Shown piece by piece: positions 1 through 8,792 of a DNA stretch of 64,000 nucleotides. A program made the position numbers and the translations under genes. The stretch is taken from contig CP119317.1 in the NCBI GenBank assembly GCA_029203125.1, forward strand, positions 3,348,001 through 3,412,000. Direction: 5' to 3'. The notes under the pieces were generated by a model that was not told the DNA's origin, ran no database searches, and was given only the letters and a program-made list of their open reading frames with translations. The stretch's first letter is position 1, and every line of letters starts with the position of its first letter. This DNA is from Candidatus Cohnella colombiensis. GTDB lineage: Bacteria > Bacillota > Bacilli > Paenibacillales > Paenibacillaceae.

Positions 1-502
1 CATACGTTTCGTGATACGCACGCACAAGCAAATCTGCCCCAGCCTTGGAAGCAGAATAAGGACTATTTGGTGCAAGCGGAGTCGACTCAGTGAATAGCCC
101 CTCTGTGCCTAATGTTCCATAGACCTCGTCCGTCGACACTTGCACGAATTTTTTGATGTTATATTTTCGCGCGAGCTCCAATAAAGTCTGTGTTCCTACG
201 ATGTTGCTTTGAACAAAGATTCCTGGACCCGTAATACTCCGATCAACATGCGATTCAGCTGCGAAATTTACCACAGCATCTATGCCTTCAGCAAACAATG
301 GCTCCATCGCCTCGACATCTGTAATGTCCGCTTGAACAAAACGATAATTCTCACCTGCAACGCCCGTCAAGTTATCCAGATTGCCTGCATAAGTCAGGAG
401 ATCCACGTTTATGAGCGAATAGGTAGCAAATTCGCGTTTCATATAATGAATGAAGTTACTGCCAATAAATCCTGCCCCGCCTGTAATTAGGATCTTCAAC
501 AT
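1..502 (-). CDS. rmlB: dTDP-glucose 4,6-dehydratase RmlB, C-terminal part cut by window edge
   Basis: Second step of dTDP-L-rhamnose synthesis: converts dTDP-glucose to dTDP-4-keto-6-deoxyglucose with bound NAD+. I read the start as ATG at 502 (MLKILITGGAGFIGSNF), followed by 167 codons before position 1. The Rossmann motif GGAGFIGS (residues 8-15), the STDEVYG segment and the catalytic YSASK motif are visible. These are diagnostic of this extended short-chain dehydrogenase/reductase. The remaining C-terminal half should lie to the left of the window, and rmlD is probably there too since it is not seen here. The gene follows rmlC by 17 bases and is presumably co-transcribed with rmlA and rmlC. 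Very sure of the family; the extent is unknown. Confidence 0.95.
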   Translation of the reverse strand, partial: MLKILITGGAGFIGSNFIHYMKREFATYSLINVDLLTYAGNLDNLTGVAGENYRFVQADITDVEAMEPLFAEGIDAVVNFAAESHVDRSITGPGIFVQSNIVGTQTLLELARKYNIKKFVQVSTDEVYGTLGTEGLFTESTPLAPNSPYSASKAGADLLVRAYHETY

Positions 503-519
503 GCTTCTCCCCTATCCAA

Positions 520-1074
520 CTATTCGTATTCGAAGTTTAGTTCTGCCTCTGCTAAAACAGGATTGCGAGCATCCTTTTGGGATAAAATCGCCTCACTGAT
601 CGGCCAAGCTATTCCAATTGCCGGATCATCCCAAGCAATTCCGCGATCATGTTCTGGTGAATATAGATTATCCACCTTGTACTGTACCTCTGTGTTTGGA
701 ACCAAAGTACAAAAACCATGTGCAAAACCAACAGGTACGAGCAACTGATGTTTGTTTTCGACGGAAAGTTCAAACCCTTCCCACTTCCCAAACGTTGGCG
801 ATCCCTGCCGGATATCTACAACGACATCATAGATTGCGCCCGCAGTTACACGCACGAGCTTCGTCTGCCCACACGGATTCAACTGATAATGAAGCCCTCT
901 GATGACTCCGGACTCAACAGATAGCGAATGATTGTCCTGTATGAATGTCATCGTAATATCATGTTCTGCATAGCGCTCAGCATTATAGCTTTCCACGAAG
1001 AAGCCCCGGTTATCTGCAAACACAGCCGGTTCAATAAGCTTAATACCGTTTAATTTCCCTTCACGAACGATCAT
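520..1074 (-). CDS. rmlC: dTDP-4-dehydrorhamnose 3,5-epimerase RmlC
   Basis: Third enzyme of dTDP-L-rhamnose synthesis, a cupin-fold epimerase of 184 residues, the usual length. The active-site motif RGLHYQ places the catalytic His at residue 62; the VVVDIRQGSPTFGKW and PVGFAHGF segments are typical of the family. The start at ATG 1074 follows AGGTGATC with good spacing. It sits between rmlA (32 bases upstream) and rmlB (17 bases downstream), in the order A-C-B. Its rhamnose product is the likely donor for the GT2 encoded at 1856-2773. Confidence 0.96.
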   Translation of the reverse strand: MIVREGKLNGIKLIEPAVFADNRGFFVESYNAERYAEHDITMTFIQDNHSLSVESGVIRGLHYQLNPCGQTKLVRVTAGAIYDVVVDIRQGSPTFGKWEGFELSVENKHQLLVPVGFAHGFCTLVPNTEVQYKVDNLYSPEHDRGIAWDDPAIGIAWPISEAILSQKDARNPVLAEAELNFEYE

Positions 1075-1106
1075 GAGATCACCTGAACCTTTATTTTTCC
1101 GACTAC

Positions 1107-1850
1107 TTATATTTTCAGTTTTCCAAACTCTTCTCCGAATTGTATATCCTGTGCTAACTCATTTGCTGTCATGAGCGATCCGTATGTTCCTGCATCGGTC
1201 CACCAGTCTTGCAATACATCATAGGTTAAAGCTCCCGCTTCTATATAAGCATTGTTAACATCCGTAATTTCCAGCTCTCCACGTCCAGAGGGCTTCAATG
1301 TTCGAATGATATTAAACACATTGGCATCATACATATATATTCCCGTAACCGCATAACTGCTCTTAGGTTGTTGCGGCTTCTCCTCAATTCCGATAATACG
1401 ATCGCCCTCAAGCTCAGGTACCCCATAACGCTTCGGATCGTGCACTTGTTTAATCAAGATCTTCGCACCGTTTCCTTGCCTCTCAAAATTAGCTACAAAG
1501 CTCTCAATTCCATCCCCGAATACATTATCGCCCAAAATAACAACCATCGAATCCGTTCCGACAAAATGCTCAGCCATCCCGAGTGCTTGTGCGATCCCGC
1601 CAGCTTCATCTTGAACCTTATATGTAAAGTTCAGTCCAAACTCCTTACCGCTACCTAGCAAATTTACAACGTCACCCATGTGATCTTTACCTGTGACGAT
1701 CAAAATATCATGAACACCCGCAACCTTAAGCTTAGCTATCGAATGGAAAATCATCGGATATTTGCCAACGGGCAATAAGTGCTTATTCGTAACTTTCGTT
1801 AATGGGTATAAACGTGAGCCTGTTCCGCCTGCTAGAATGATTCCTTTCAC
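1107..1850 (-). CDS. rmlA: Glucose-1-phosphate thymidylyltransferase RmlA (short form)
   Basis: Makes dTDP-glucose from dTTP and glucose-1-phosphate. The nucleotide-binding signature LAGGTGSRLYPLT lies at the N-terminus, followed by NKHLLPVGKYPM; later GDNVFGD, EEKPQQPKS and WWTDAGTYGSL are also family hallmarks. About 247 residues makes it the short form found in Gram-positive glycan and spore-coat clusters (SpsI-like) rather than the ~290-residue enteric form. A longer reading from 1877 exists, but the GTG at 1850 is better: GAGGGG lies 8 bases before it, and the previous gene stops at 1856. The phosphoglucomutase at 31774-33474 could supply its substrate. Confidence 0.93.
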   Translation of the reverse strand: MKGIILAGGTGSRLYPLTKVTNKHLLPVGKYPMIFHSIAKLKVAGVHDILIVTGKDHMGDVVNLLGSGKEFGLNFTYKVQDEAGGIAQALGMAEHFVGTDSMVVILGDNVFGDGIESFVANFERQGNGAKILIKQVHDPKRYGVPELEGDRIIGIEEKPQQPKSSYAVTGIYMYDANVFNIIRTLKPSGRGELEITDVNNAYIEAGALTYDVLQDWWTDAGTYGSLMTANELAQDIQFGEEFGKLKI

Positions 1851-1855
1851 TTGGT

Positions 1856-2773
1856 TCACCCCTCGTAATGATTCCAAAAATTTTTGTGCATGCTAAACGA
1901 CGAACGGAGAGTCTTGGGCAGCTTCATACAAATGAGACCTAAACGGTACCCGGCATATTTCGCCACTAACTGAATGATCCACCCTGGAATGCGATACCAC
2001 ATCTTTATCGGCTTAAGTAGCTTTAATTGTAACTTTATTAGCTTCTTCCCCTCACCCTCAGCCTTAACACCTTGCACAATCCCTTTGTTCAAACATAGTG
2101 ACACACCAATGTCAAAATGTCTGCGGAACTGCTGCACGGCTGTATAATCATGAGAGTGTTTCACTTTTGCATCAGCTGCGTAAGCAATTAAATATCCTGC
2201 ATTTATTAATTTGGCTGCCATAATCATATCTTCATTGGAGATGATCGGTTCCTCAAATTTACCTAATTGTTCAAATGAGCTTCTTCTATAGGAAGAGCAT
2301 ACATTCGTAAGAAAAAAAGTTTTAATTCCCAGCCGTGGTAGATCATCCTTAGACTTGCGCAATGAGTCAGGCGGATAGTTAAATTCTCTTGTCAGCTTCT
2401 CTAGGTCGCTCGCATTGGGATGTGCAACCTGTCTCCCATAGGTCGCGGCGACACGTTCATCCTGAAGAGGCTGCGTCAACTGTTTTAGAAAGTGCTCATT
2501 GTCCGGTATAGCATCCTGTGTCATGAACACAAGAACATCACCTATAGCATGAGAAGCAGCATAATTGCGCGTTCCACCATGGTCGAATGAGTGACGATCC
2601 ACCATTATTACTTTAGCTCCAAATTCATATGCGATATGAACTGTACGATCATTGGAAGAGGAATCTACGATAATAATTTCATGTGCTTGCCTAGTTTGAT
2701 CCTTCAGACAAATCATCAACTCAGTTATTTCTTTTTCTGCATTCAGTGTCGGTATAATAACTGAGATTTTCAT
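1856..2773 (-). CDS. GT2-family glycosyltransferase, rhamnosyltransferase-like
   Basis: Cytoplasmic GT-A fold transferase of 305 residues. It opens with the GT2 signature VSVIIPTLN-like (here ISVIIPTLNAEKEI), then VDSSSNDRT, FDHGGTRN and FMTQDAIPD. The DHGxTRN and TQDA motifs are characteristic of the RfbF-type dTDP-rhamnosyltransferase group, in keeping with the adjacent rml genes. The SD AGGAGGG is correctly placed before ATG 2773. It is separated from cysC by about 100 bases with no convincing terminator. Donor identity is inferred from motif and context only; the acceptor is unknown. No membrane segment is evident. Confidence 0.85.
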   Translation of the reverse strand: MKISVIIPTLNAEKEITELMICLKDQTRQAHEIIIVDSSSNDRTVHIAYEFGAKVIMVDRHSFDHGGTRNYAASHAIGDVLVFMTQDAIPDNEHFLKQLTQPLQDERVAATYGRQVAHPNASDLEKLTREFNYPPDSLRKSKDDLPRLGIKTFFLTNVCSSYRRSSFEQLGKFEEPIISNEDMIMAAKLINAGYLIAYAADAKVKHSHDYTAVQQFRRHFDIGVSLCLNKGIVQGVKAEGEGKKLIKLQLKLLKPIKMWYRIPGWIIQLVAKYAGYRLGLICMKLPKTLRSSFSMHKNFWNHYEG

Positions 2774-2876
2774 CTGTACCCTCCTGTTTGACGTTAATAC
2801 GAATGATCAAATATACCAAAATAAGTCCTGTATACAACACTTCACCGTAGGAGTGTGGTTTGAAATGTTAGTTGCA

Positions 2877-3488
2877 TCAATTAGATTTCAGAAATCTATT
2901 TTTCTTGAGGTAGGTGATAATCTGATCCACTGACATCTCAAGAGATTGCTTGTCATTCTCGATAACTATTTCAGCATTTAGAGGCTCTTCATAGGGTGCA
3001 GATATACCCGTAAAGTCTTTTATTTCTCCTATCCGCGCCTTACGATAAAGGCCCTTTGGATCCCTTCGTTCACACTCTTCAAGCGAGCATTTCACATAAA
3101 TCTCTACAAATTCATTTCCTTCAAACATTTCTCTAACTATACTTCTGTCTTCCCTGTACGGTGAGATAAACGCGGTAATCGTAAATAAACCCGCATCAAC
3201 AAACAACTTGGATACTTCTCCAATTCTTCGTATATTCTCCTTGCGATCAGCAGGACTAAAGCCCAGATTGTTACTTAATCCATAACGTATATTATCTCCA
3301 TCAAGTACATACGATCGTATCTGATAATCGTATAGCACTTTCTCAACAGCGATAGATAAACTCGATTTGCCTGCTCCAGAAAGTCCCGTAAACCACAACA
3401 CACAGCTTTTATGTTGATTAAGAAAGTGTCGATCTTGCTTTGAGACTTTTGCTTCATGCCATCGAATGTTGCTCGGTTGGATGTTCAT
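2877..3488 (-). CDS. cysC: Adenylylsulfate (APS) kinase
   Basis: Phosphorylates adenosine 5'-phosphosulfate to PAPS, the universal sulfuryl donor. The 203-residue protein has the Walker A motif GLSGAGKS at residues 35-42, plus FISPYREDR, RDPKGLYRKAR and the FTGISAPYEEP lid typical of CysC. The start codon overlaps the stop of the WbsX-GT2 gene (ATGA, 3485-3488), so the two are translationally coupled within the glycan operon rather than in a cysteine-biosynthesis operon. No ATP sulfurylase or PAPS reductase gene is in the window. With the sulfotransferase-like gene at 7294-8763, the simplest inference is that PAPS is made here for glycan sulfation. Confidence 0.94.
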   Translation of the reverse strand: MNIQPSNIRWHEAKVSKQDRHFLNQHKSCVLWFTGLSGAGKSSLSIAVEKVLYDYQIRSYVLDGDNIRYGLSNNLGFSPADRKENIRRIGEVSKLFVDAGLFTITAFISPYREDRSIVREMFEGNEFVEIYVKCSLEECERRDPKGLYRKARIGEIKDFTGISAPYEEPLNAEIVIENDKQSLEMSVDQIITYLKKNRFLKSN

Positions 3489-5752
3489 ACATCCCGCTCC
3501 TTCTGAAGATCCTGAAATAGAGGATGTAAAATCAATTTATTTAATTGAGTTAATTCAGGAATTCTCTTATTCATATACTTTCGTTCATTAAGTTGTTTGA
3601 ATACGTTTAACAATACTTGATTAACCTCTTCATTGGTCTGAGAAACATCCTGTTGTAATTCTTTATAAGAATTACTAGCATGCAACCGATATAAGTAATT
3701 TGTACTTTCAACAAAAGTCGGTTCAGTTATCAATGTTGCCTTCAAGATAAAGTCCCAATCATGAACATACTTATATCCCTTAAACCCCCCAATCTTAGCA
3801 TATAGCTCTTTCGTAAATAGTAGATTACCCGTACTTATTGCCACATTGTTATTTAGGAGCTTGAAGAGTATTGTTGATTCCTGAGCAATGCCTTCTTGTA
3901 ACCCTTGAAAATATGTGGCATCGTCACTAATAGCTACTTTACCCTCATCATCAATCGTTTTCACTTTACTAAAAGCTAAATGACTTCCTGATGTCTCAAG
4001 ACCTCCTATTATCATTTCTAATCTATTTTCTTCATATAGATCATCGGTATTAATAATTGTTAAATATTTACCAGAAGCAATTTTAAGTCCCTCATTTATA
4101 GAATGATGAGCTCCTTTGTTGCTCAAGTGTTGTATAAAAGTAATTCCTTTAGTGAATTTAGATGCGATTTGTTCATCGTTAATTAATTTCTTGATTTCCC
4201 TTACGGTATTATCAGAAGAACAATCATCAATAATAATAAGTTCTTTATCTTCATAGGATTGATTTGCTAATGAACGTATACAATTTTCGATATATTTATC
4301 GTGATTATATGCTGGAGCAATAATACTGATTGTGTTATTATATTGGGAATTTTCGAATGATTCTTCTACATTTCTGTACTCGTTCCTACTGTCTATAATC
4401 GCTTCCTTTGTGGCCTGCAAATAACCGTAACCATACTTGCGATCTGGCTCAAGATGTGCACCTTCAGCCCATTCGTTCCATGCATTTATAAATACAAATT
4501 GATTATTATTATCATTTGTATGTTTAATTACACGCTGAAGCCATTCTTTGTACAATCTTGGATTGGAACCGTGGAATATATGTCCACCATTTGGTTTTCT
4601 AGCGGTATTATCCCACCCAGGGGCAACTGTTTTATAAGTTATACATGGATCCTTCTCTAGATATATACCACTTCTAACATGCTCTTCGTAATCATATACA
4701 ATACCATGATACTGTGGATTTATTATGCCTACATTATTAGTAATAATGGATGAATGCATCACATGCGGAGGAAACTCTACTGCAGCATCAAATCCGATTT
4801 GAGTTGGATCCTGCATGCCAAACGTCTTCGCGCCTACTAAATGGATTTCACCCACTCCAGAATTTCTACAATATTCTCTCCATCTATCCGTAGTCGCTTG
4901 AGGATCAGGAAGTATCTGTGGTCTATACACAATGATTAATGGTTTTCCGTCTACTCTTATATACCGTTTATCGGACAAATATCTCTCTAAATCTGTTATG
5001 AACGCGATATCATCCTCCGGCGAATGATTTTGAGCCATTAATATATCGTTCTCTTGACCATCCCACCTTCTTGTCCAGTTTTCATTTGCCCAGCATACAC
5101 AAAAGGGGAAATCTATCTCCTTATGATTCAAAAAATTATCCACTGGCTTTTCTAGTAATCTTTTTCCTCCAAACCAATAGTGGTGGAAGCAAAATCCGTA
5201 AACCCCATATTGCTTTGCTAATTCTACTTGTCTCTCTATAACATCAATCATTCTTAAATCGTAAAAACCTATGTCAACTGGTAATTGAGGTTGATGATGT
5301 CCTAGATATTGAGGAACAGCCTTTGTCACATTCGTCCACTCTGTAAAGCCTTTACCCCACCATTCATCATTCTCGGGGATAGGATGAAATTGAGGTAAGT
5401 AAAACGCTATCAAATTAATATCATCTTCATTTAATTCGAATCTATCGTTCGACAACTCAATATATTCCTCAGATCTCAAACTGCCCTTTGTGAACCCATC
5501 ATGGATATACTTCATATATTGATCATTGATCTGTTTCTTATCATTCATATTATCATTAAGATCGGATACTAGATTTCCATTTAAATGTCCCTGCGTACTC
5601 TTCCATCCCCTGTACATTTCTGTATTTCTAATCATAAAGCCAAAGGATGTATACAACCCATTTTTCAGTTTCAACTTTTGAGAAGAATTTAAAGGTAATG
5701 AGTGATATATTCTACGAACGGCAGCTTTAGTTGTTAATTTTAGTTTGTTCAT
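3485..5752 (-). CDS. WbsX-like domain fused to a GT2 glycosyltransferase
   Basis: A 755-residue, probably cytoplasmic bifunctional enzyme. After about 100 poorly conserved residues, a WbsX-type domain (roughly 105-465) shows AFYLPQFHPIPENDEWWG, GFTEWTNV, YGFCFHHYWF, WANENWTRRWDG and the closing NAWNEWAEGAHLEPD. This family occurs in O-antigen and S-layer glycan clusters and is often called a glycosyltransferase, although its fold suggests a glycoside-hydrolase-like barrel. A GT2 domain follows (about 478-700) with SIIAPAYNHDKYIENC and IIDDCSSDNT. The SD GGAGG precedes ATG 5752. The stop overlaps the start of cysC. Linkages made are unknown. Confidence 0.85.
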   Translation of the reverse strand: MNKLKLTTKAAVRRIYHSLPLNSSQKLKLKNGLYTSFGFMIRNTEMYRGWKSTQGHLNGNLVSDLNDNMNDKKQINDQYMKYIHDGFTKGSLRSEEYIELSNDRFELNEDDINLIAFYLPQFHPIPENDEWWGKGFTEWTNVTKAVPQYLGHHQPQLPVDIGFYDLRMIDVIERQVELAKQYGVYGFCFHHYWFGGKRLLEKPVDNFLNHKEIDFPFCVCWANENWTRRWDGQENDILMAQNHSPEDDIAFITDLERYLSDKRYIRVDGKPLIIVYRPQILPDPQATTDRWREYCRNSGVGEIHLVGAKTFGMQDPTQIGFDAAVEFPPHVMHSSIITNNVGIINPQYHGIVYDYEEHVRSGIYLEKDPCITYKTVAPGWDNTARKPNGGHIFHGSNPRLYKEWLQRVIKHTNDNNNQFVFINAWNEWAEGAHLEPDRKYGYGYLQATKEAIIDSRNEYRNVEESFENSQYNNTISIIAPAYNHDKYIENCIRSLANQSYEDKELIIIDDCSSDNTVREIKKLINDEQIASKFTKGITFIQHLSNKGAHHSINEGLKIASGKYLTIINTDDLYEENRLEMIIGGLETSGSHLAFSKVKTIDDEGKVAISDDATYFQGLQEGIAQESTILFKLLNNNVAISTGNLLFTKELYAKIGGFKGYKYVHDWDFILKATLITEPTFVESTNYLYRLHASNSYKELQQDVSQTNEEVNQVLLNVFKQLNERKYMNKRIPELTQLNKLILHPLFQDLQKERDV

Positions 5753-5787
5753 TATCTATATCCTCCTATGTTTTCAATTTTCTAAAC

Positions 5788-7251
5788 TTAAATTCTTAGT
5801 AATGATCTTAACTTACGTAGAAGACTAGTGATCTTCCATGATTTCGAATTTAGAACTGCATTGTAGTTCTGTTCGCATAATGCTAATTCTAACTTCAATT
5901 CATCAATTTCTTCTTGCAGAATGAAATTTGATTTGCTTTTAATTTCAATCTCTTCATAAAGAGTACTAATCTCCTGTAATTTGCTTGAATTTTCAATGTT
6001 AAAAGTGTTTATCTTTTCTTCAAATTCTCTCTTCTCAACCTCAAACTTTCTCAATTCATTTGCTAAATTTTGATCCAATTCAAATATCTTGCGTTGAAGT
6101 GTGTCATTTTCTTTAATAATATATTTAAGGAACTCATTTGCTTCTATAAACTCAATCTCACCAGTTACAATCAAAGAAGAGGCACTTTCAAACTCACTAT
6201 TAAGGTAAATTCTAGGATCTACATCACTAAAATAATAATAATGATCAACTAATTGTCCATTCGTTTCTAAATAATGTGTAGGCAATTCTCGTATAGAACC
6301 ATCATCATAAATGCATTGAATTGAATATATTTTTATCCTGCAAAATCTACCTTCAACAGGATCCCACCTTAATTGTTTAATTGGCTTATTAATAGTTAAA
6401 TTAAATTTTAATTCGAAAACTTTGTTGTTAAATTTATATACTTCAACATAGGAGTTTTGTTCAGAATATCCTTCTCCGCAATCAAAATACAATTTCCCAA
6501 ATTGCTTATCCACTTGTTGAACAAACTCATTTATTTTAAAGTTATTTTCATAATAATAGTTCTGTAGGTCAAGTTGAATTGTATTTATTTCTACATTAAG
6601 GGCATGTGTATCCTCTGAACATATGACGATAACATATCTTCCATCACTTATAGCTTTTTCATTTAATACCCTTAATGATTGGTGATCCTTGTTCATAATA
6701 ATCGATGATAGATGAAAGCCCTGATGATATATTTTATGATGTGAAAAATATTCTGAAATAAACTGTGTAAACTCCTCGACATAAAACTCTTTAACATGAT
6801 ATTGATTGTTGTATTTAGGCAAATCTGAATATATGTATTTATTAGGAGTCGAGATAATGAATACACCGTTTGGCTTTAATACTCTCTTTATTTCATTCAA
6901 AAATTTATGCTGTATATCTTCGCCTACATGTTCAATCGTTTCAAAAGATACAATTACATCAAAAATAGAATCACCGAAGGGCAATTTTTCAATCGAACCT
7001 ACCTGAAAAACTATATTGTCACCTGAAAAGCGGTTTTTAGAATATTCAATTGCTTCCTCATTAATATCCACACCATACACTACATCAGCATGTTGAGAAA
7101 TCATATGCGTTCCATAACCAGATCCACACGCGATATCTAGAACTACTTTTCCTTCAACCAGCGGCAATATACTAATATACCTTTGTATATGCTCGAGGTG
7201 GATTTCGATACCATTTGATTGTTCAATGTATCTTTCACCTGTAAAATCCAC
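5788..7251 (-). CDS. SAM-dependent methyltransferase with appended beta-rich and coiled-coil regions
   Basis: A 487-residue protein of three parts. Residues about 1-215 are a class I methyltransferase with motif I VLDIACGSGYG (37-47), the acidic VYGVDINEEA (motif II) and SFETIEHVGED. Residues about 252-370 are a beta-rich module with FDCGEGYSE and LRWDPVEG (LRWDP at 294-298). Residues about 375-470 are a charged coiled coil, followed by a basic tail containing NSKSWKITSLLRKLR. GTG 7251 is preceded by AAAGGAGG. Probably O-methylates a glycan sugar, perhaps as a cap, as known for other S-layer glycans; substrate unproven. A similar LRxDP element occurs in the neighbouring sulfotransferase-like protein. 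Confidence 0.8.
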   Translation of the reverse strand: MDFTGERYIEQSNGIEIHLEHIQRYISILPLVEGKVVLDIACGSGYGTHMISQHADVVYGVDINEEAIEYSKNRFSGDNIVFQVGSIEKLPFGDSIFDVIVSFETIEHVGEDIQHKFLNEIKRVLKPNGVFIISTPNKYIYSDLPKYNNQYHVKEFYVEEFTQFISEYFSHHKIYHQGFHLSSIIMNKDHQSLRVLNEKAISDGRYVIVICSEDTHALNVEINTIQLDLQNYYYENNFKINEFVQQVDKQFGKLYFDCGEGYSEQNSYVEVYKFNNKVFELKFNLTINKPIKQLRWDPVEGRFCRIKIYSIQCIYDDGSIRELPTHYLETNGQLVDHYYYFSDVDPRIYLNSEFESASSLIVTGEIEFIEANEFLKYIIKENDTLQRKIFELDQNLANELRKFEVEKREFEEKINTFNIENSSKLQEISTLYEEIEIKSKSNFILQEEIDELKLELALCEQNYNAVLNSKSWKITSLLRKLRSLLRI

Positions 7252-7293
7252 TTTCCTCCACCTCCTTTACTATAAATTTATAAGAAATTACAA

Positions 7294-8763
7294 TTATTCC
7301 GATGTAACCTCTCTTACTTCGAGTAAATATATCAAGAAGACACCCTGTAAGTTGCTTGGATCAAGCCGTAGTGACGTTATATTTTCAGGTTCCTTCAACC
7401 GGATCACAATTTCATTGTAACCTTTATTAATATATCTTTTTACGCAATGATCAGCATCAAATTCACGATTACTCGTTTGATAAAACAGCTCCAAAATTGT
7501 ATCACATGAAGACAAGATATCTACTTTAACTAACACTTCCTTCTTATGAGACGCTTCTGTAAAATTAGGAAGAGAGAAGTGCGGATCACCGCCTGATGAC
7601 TCGATATACCAAAGGTTGAGCTTCCTTTCAAAACTAGTAATATCGTTCGATATATATGTTGGAACATCATTCAAGGTATAAATAACTGGATAATTGTTAA
7701 CTTCAACTATACATTTGTCATTGTCAGTTAAAATTTTTTCTATAGTCCCCTTAGCAATGACCTTTAATAACTCTAACTCCACGTCATCTTGATATGTGCT
7801 ACTTAGAATGTATCTACATATTTTAATCATGTCTTCAATAGATAACTGCTTATTCCACTCATCTCTTTTGTCAATATCAGGGAGTGGGTCTAAAAATAAC
7901 TCTCCACTTTTGCGATGAAGAAATCGATTCGCGATTTGCTTGTTTTTTTCGTAAAAGGAATTAATTATTTCGATTCTTTTCTTAGAAGGAAATGTGTTAT
8001 TTTCTCCAAAAGGTTCGCCCCTGTTCATTTCGACAGTGTATCTCGCCAAAAGTTCATTAATCGGAAACTTACGGAGCGGTTCATCTCGGTCAATCGCCAT
8101 ACTATTGAGCAATCTCCGAAACTCCAATGAATCCCAAGATAATGATGGGTTCACTATTTTTTCAGGTAAACAATAGCTTTCTTCTAATTCTAATCCAATA
8201 CAATTCAGGAAGTCGGAATATATATTCCCCTTATAAAATTGCTGTTTCTCGTATGGCCTCACAATAACATTTTCAAGTTCTGTATACTTCAAACATTCAA
8301 ATAAAACTTTATGGAAATCACTTTTCCCCTCTATAAACTTCAATGCTGATAATTTATCTTCTAGATCATGATTTTTCACCATTTGGTTATACATACTAGA
8401 AAATAAATCATCCTGTCTTCTTACATAGCAAATTATCTTGTAATCGTAATCATTAAAAACTTTGAAGAATCTCTCAGGATATTCCAATAAGGCTTGGAAT
8501 AAGTATTCTGAAGATAAAATAATTTTAGAGTGTTCAATTGATTCTATATATTTCTTAATCTCATCCAGTTCATTATCAACAAATAGCTTGTACAAAAAAC
8601 CTGCGTTTCCTTCACTAGTTTGATAAGCCTGATCGAAGTTTGGTGGATTAGGAAAAAAGAACCCTTTATCTTGGAGTTTCATATTATTTAGTGTCAGTAG
8701 CGCTTGAATTGCACTACTTCCAGTTTTATGCATCCCGACATGCAAGTATAGTAATTTCCTCAC
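7294..8763 (-). CDS. Sulfotransferase-like protein with C-terminal beta-rich module
   Basis: A 489-residue protein beginning with a P-loop-like motif, LYLHVGMHKTGSSAIQ (residues 5-20). This matches the 5'-phosphosulfate-binding loop seen in bacterial PAPS-dependent sulfotransferases (HxGxxKTGTTxxQ). The middle (YKIICYVRRQDDLFSSMYNQ) resembles the 3'-phosphate-binding region of that family (R..D...S). The last ~110 residues are beta-rich with LRLDP at 465-469. I chose GTG 8763 over a start at 8790 because GGAGGG lies 7 bases upstream of it. Its position beside cysC-bearing glycan genes supports sulfation of a surface sugar; activity and target are inferred. Confidence 0.75.
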   Translation of the reverse strand: MRKLLYLHVGMHKTGSSAIQALLTLNNMKLQDKGFFFPNPPNFDQAYQTSEGNAGFLYKLFVDNELDEIKKYIESIEHSKIILSSEYLFQALLEYPERFFKVFNDYDYKIICYVRRQDDLFSSMYNQMVKNHDLEDKLSALKFIEGKSDFHKVLFECLKYTELENVIVRPYEKQQFYKGNIYSDFLNCIGLELEESYCLPEKIVNPSLSWDSLEFRRLLNSMAIDRDEPLRKFPINELLARYTVEMNRGEPFGENNTFPSKKRIEIINSFYEKNKQIANRFLHRKSGELFLDPLPDIDKRDEWNKQLSIEDMIKICRYILSSTYQDDVELELLKVIAKGTIEKILTDNDKCIVEVNNYPVIYTLNDVPTYISNDITSFERKLNLWYIESSGGDPHFSLPNFTEASHKKEVLVKVDILSSCDTILELFYQTSNREFDADHCVKRYINKGYNEIVIRLKEPENITSLRLDPSNLQGVFLIYLLEVREVTSE

Positions 8764-8792
8764 AGGTAGACCCTCCATAGTGGTTGTCATCG

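Noticed and set aside
209..490. Plus-strand frame of 93 codons at the left edge
   Set aside because: It is antisense to rmlB, which shows clear dehydratase motifs. The shadow has no SD or conserved feature.
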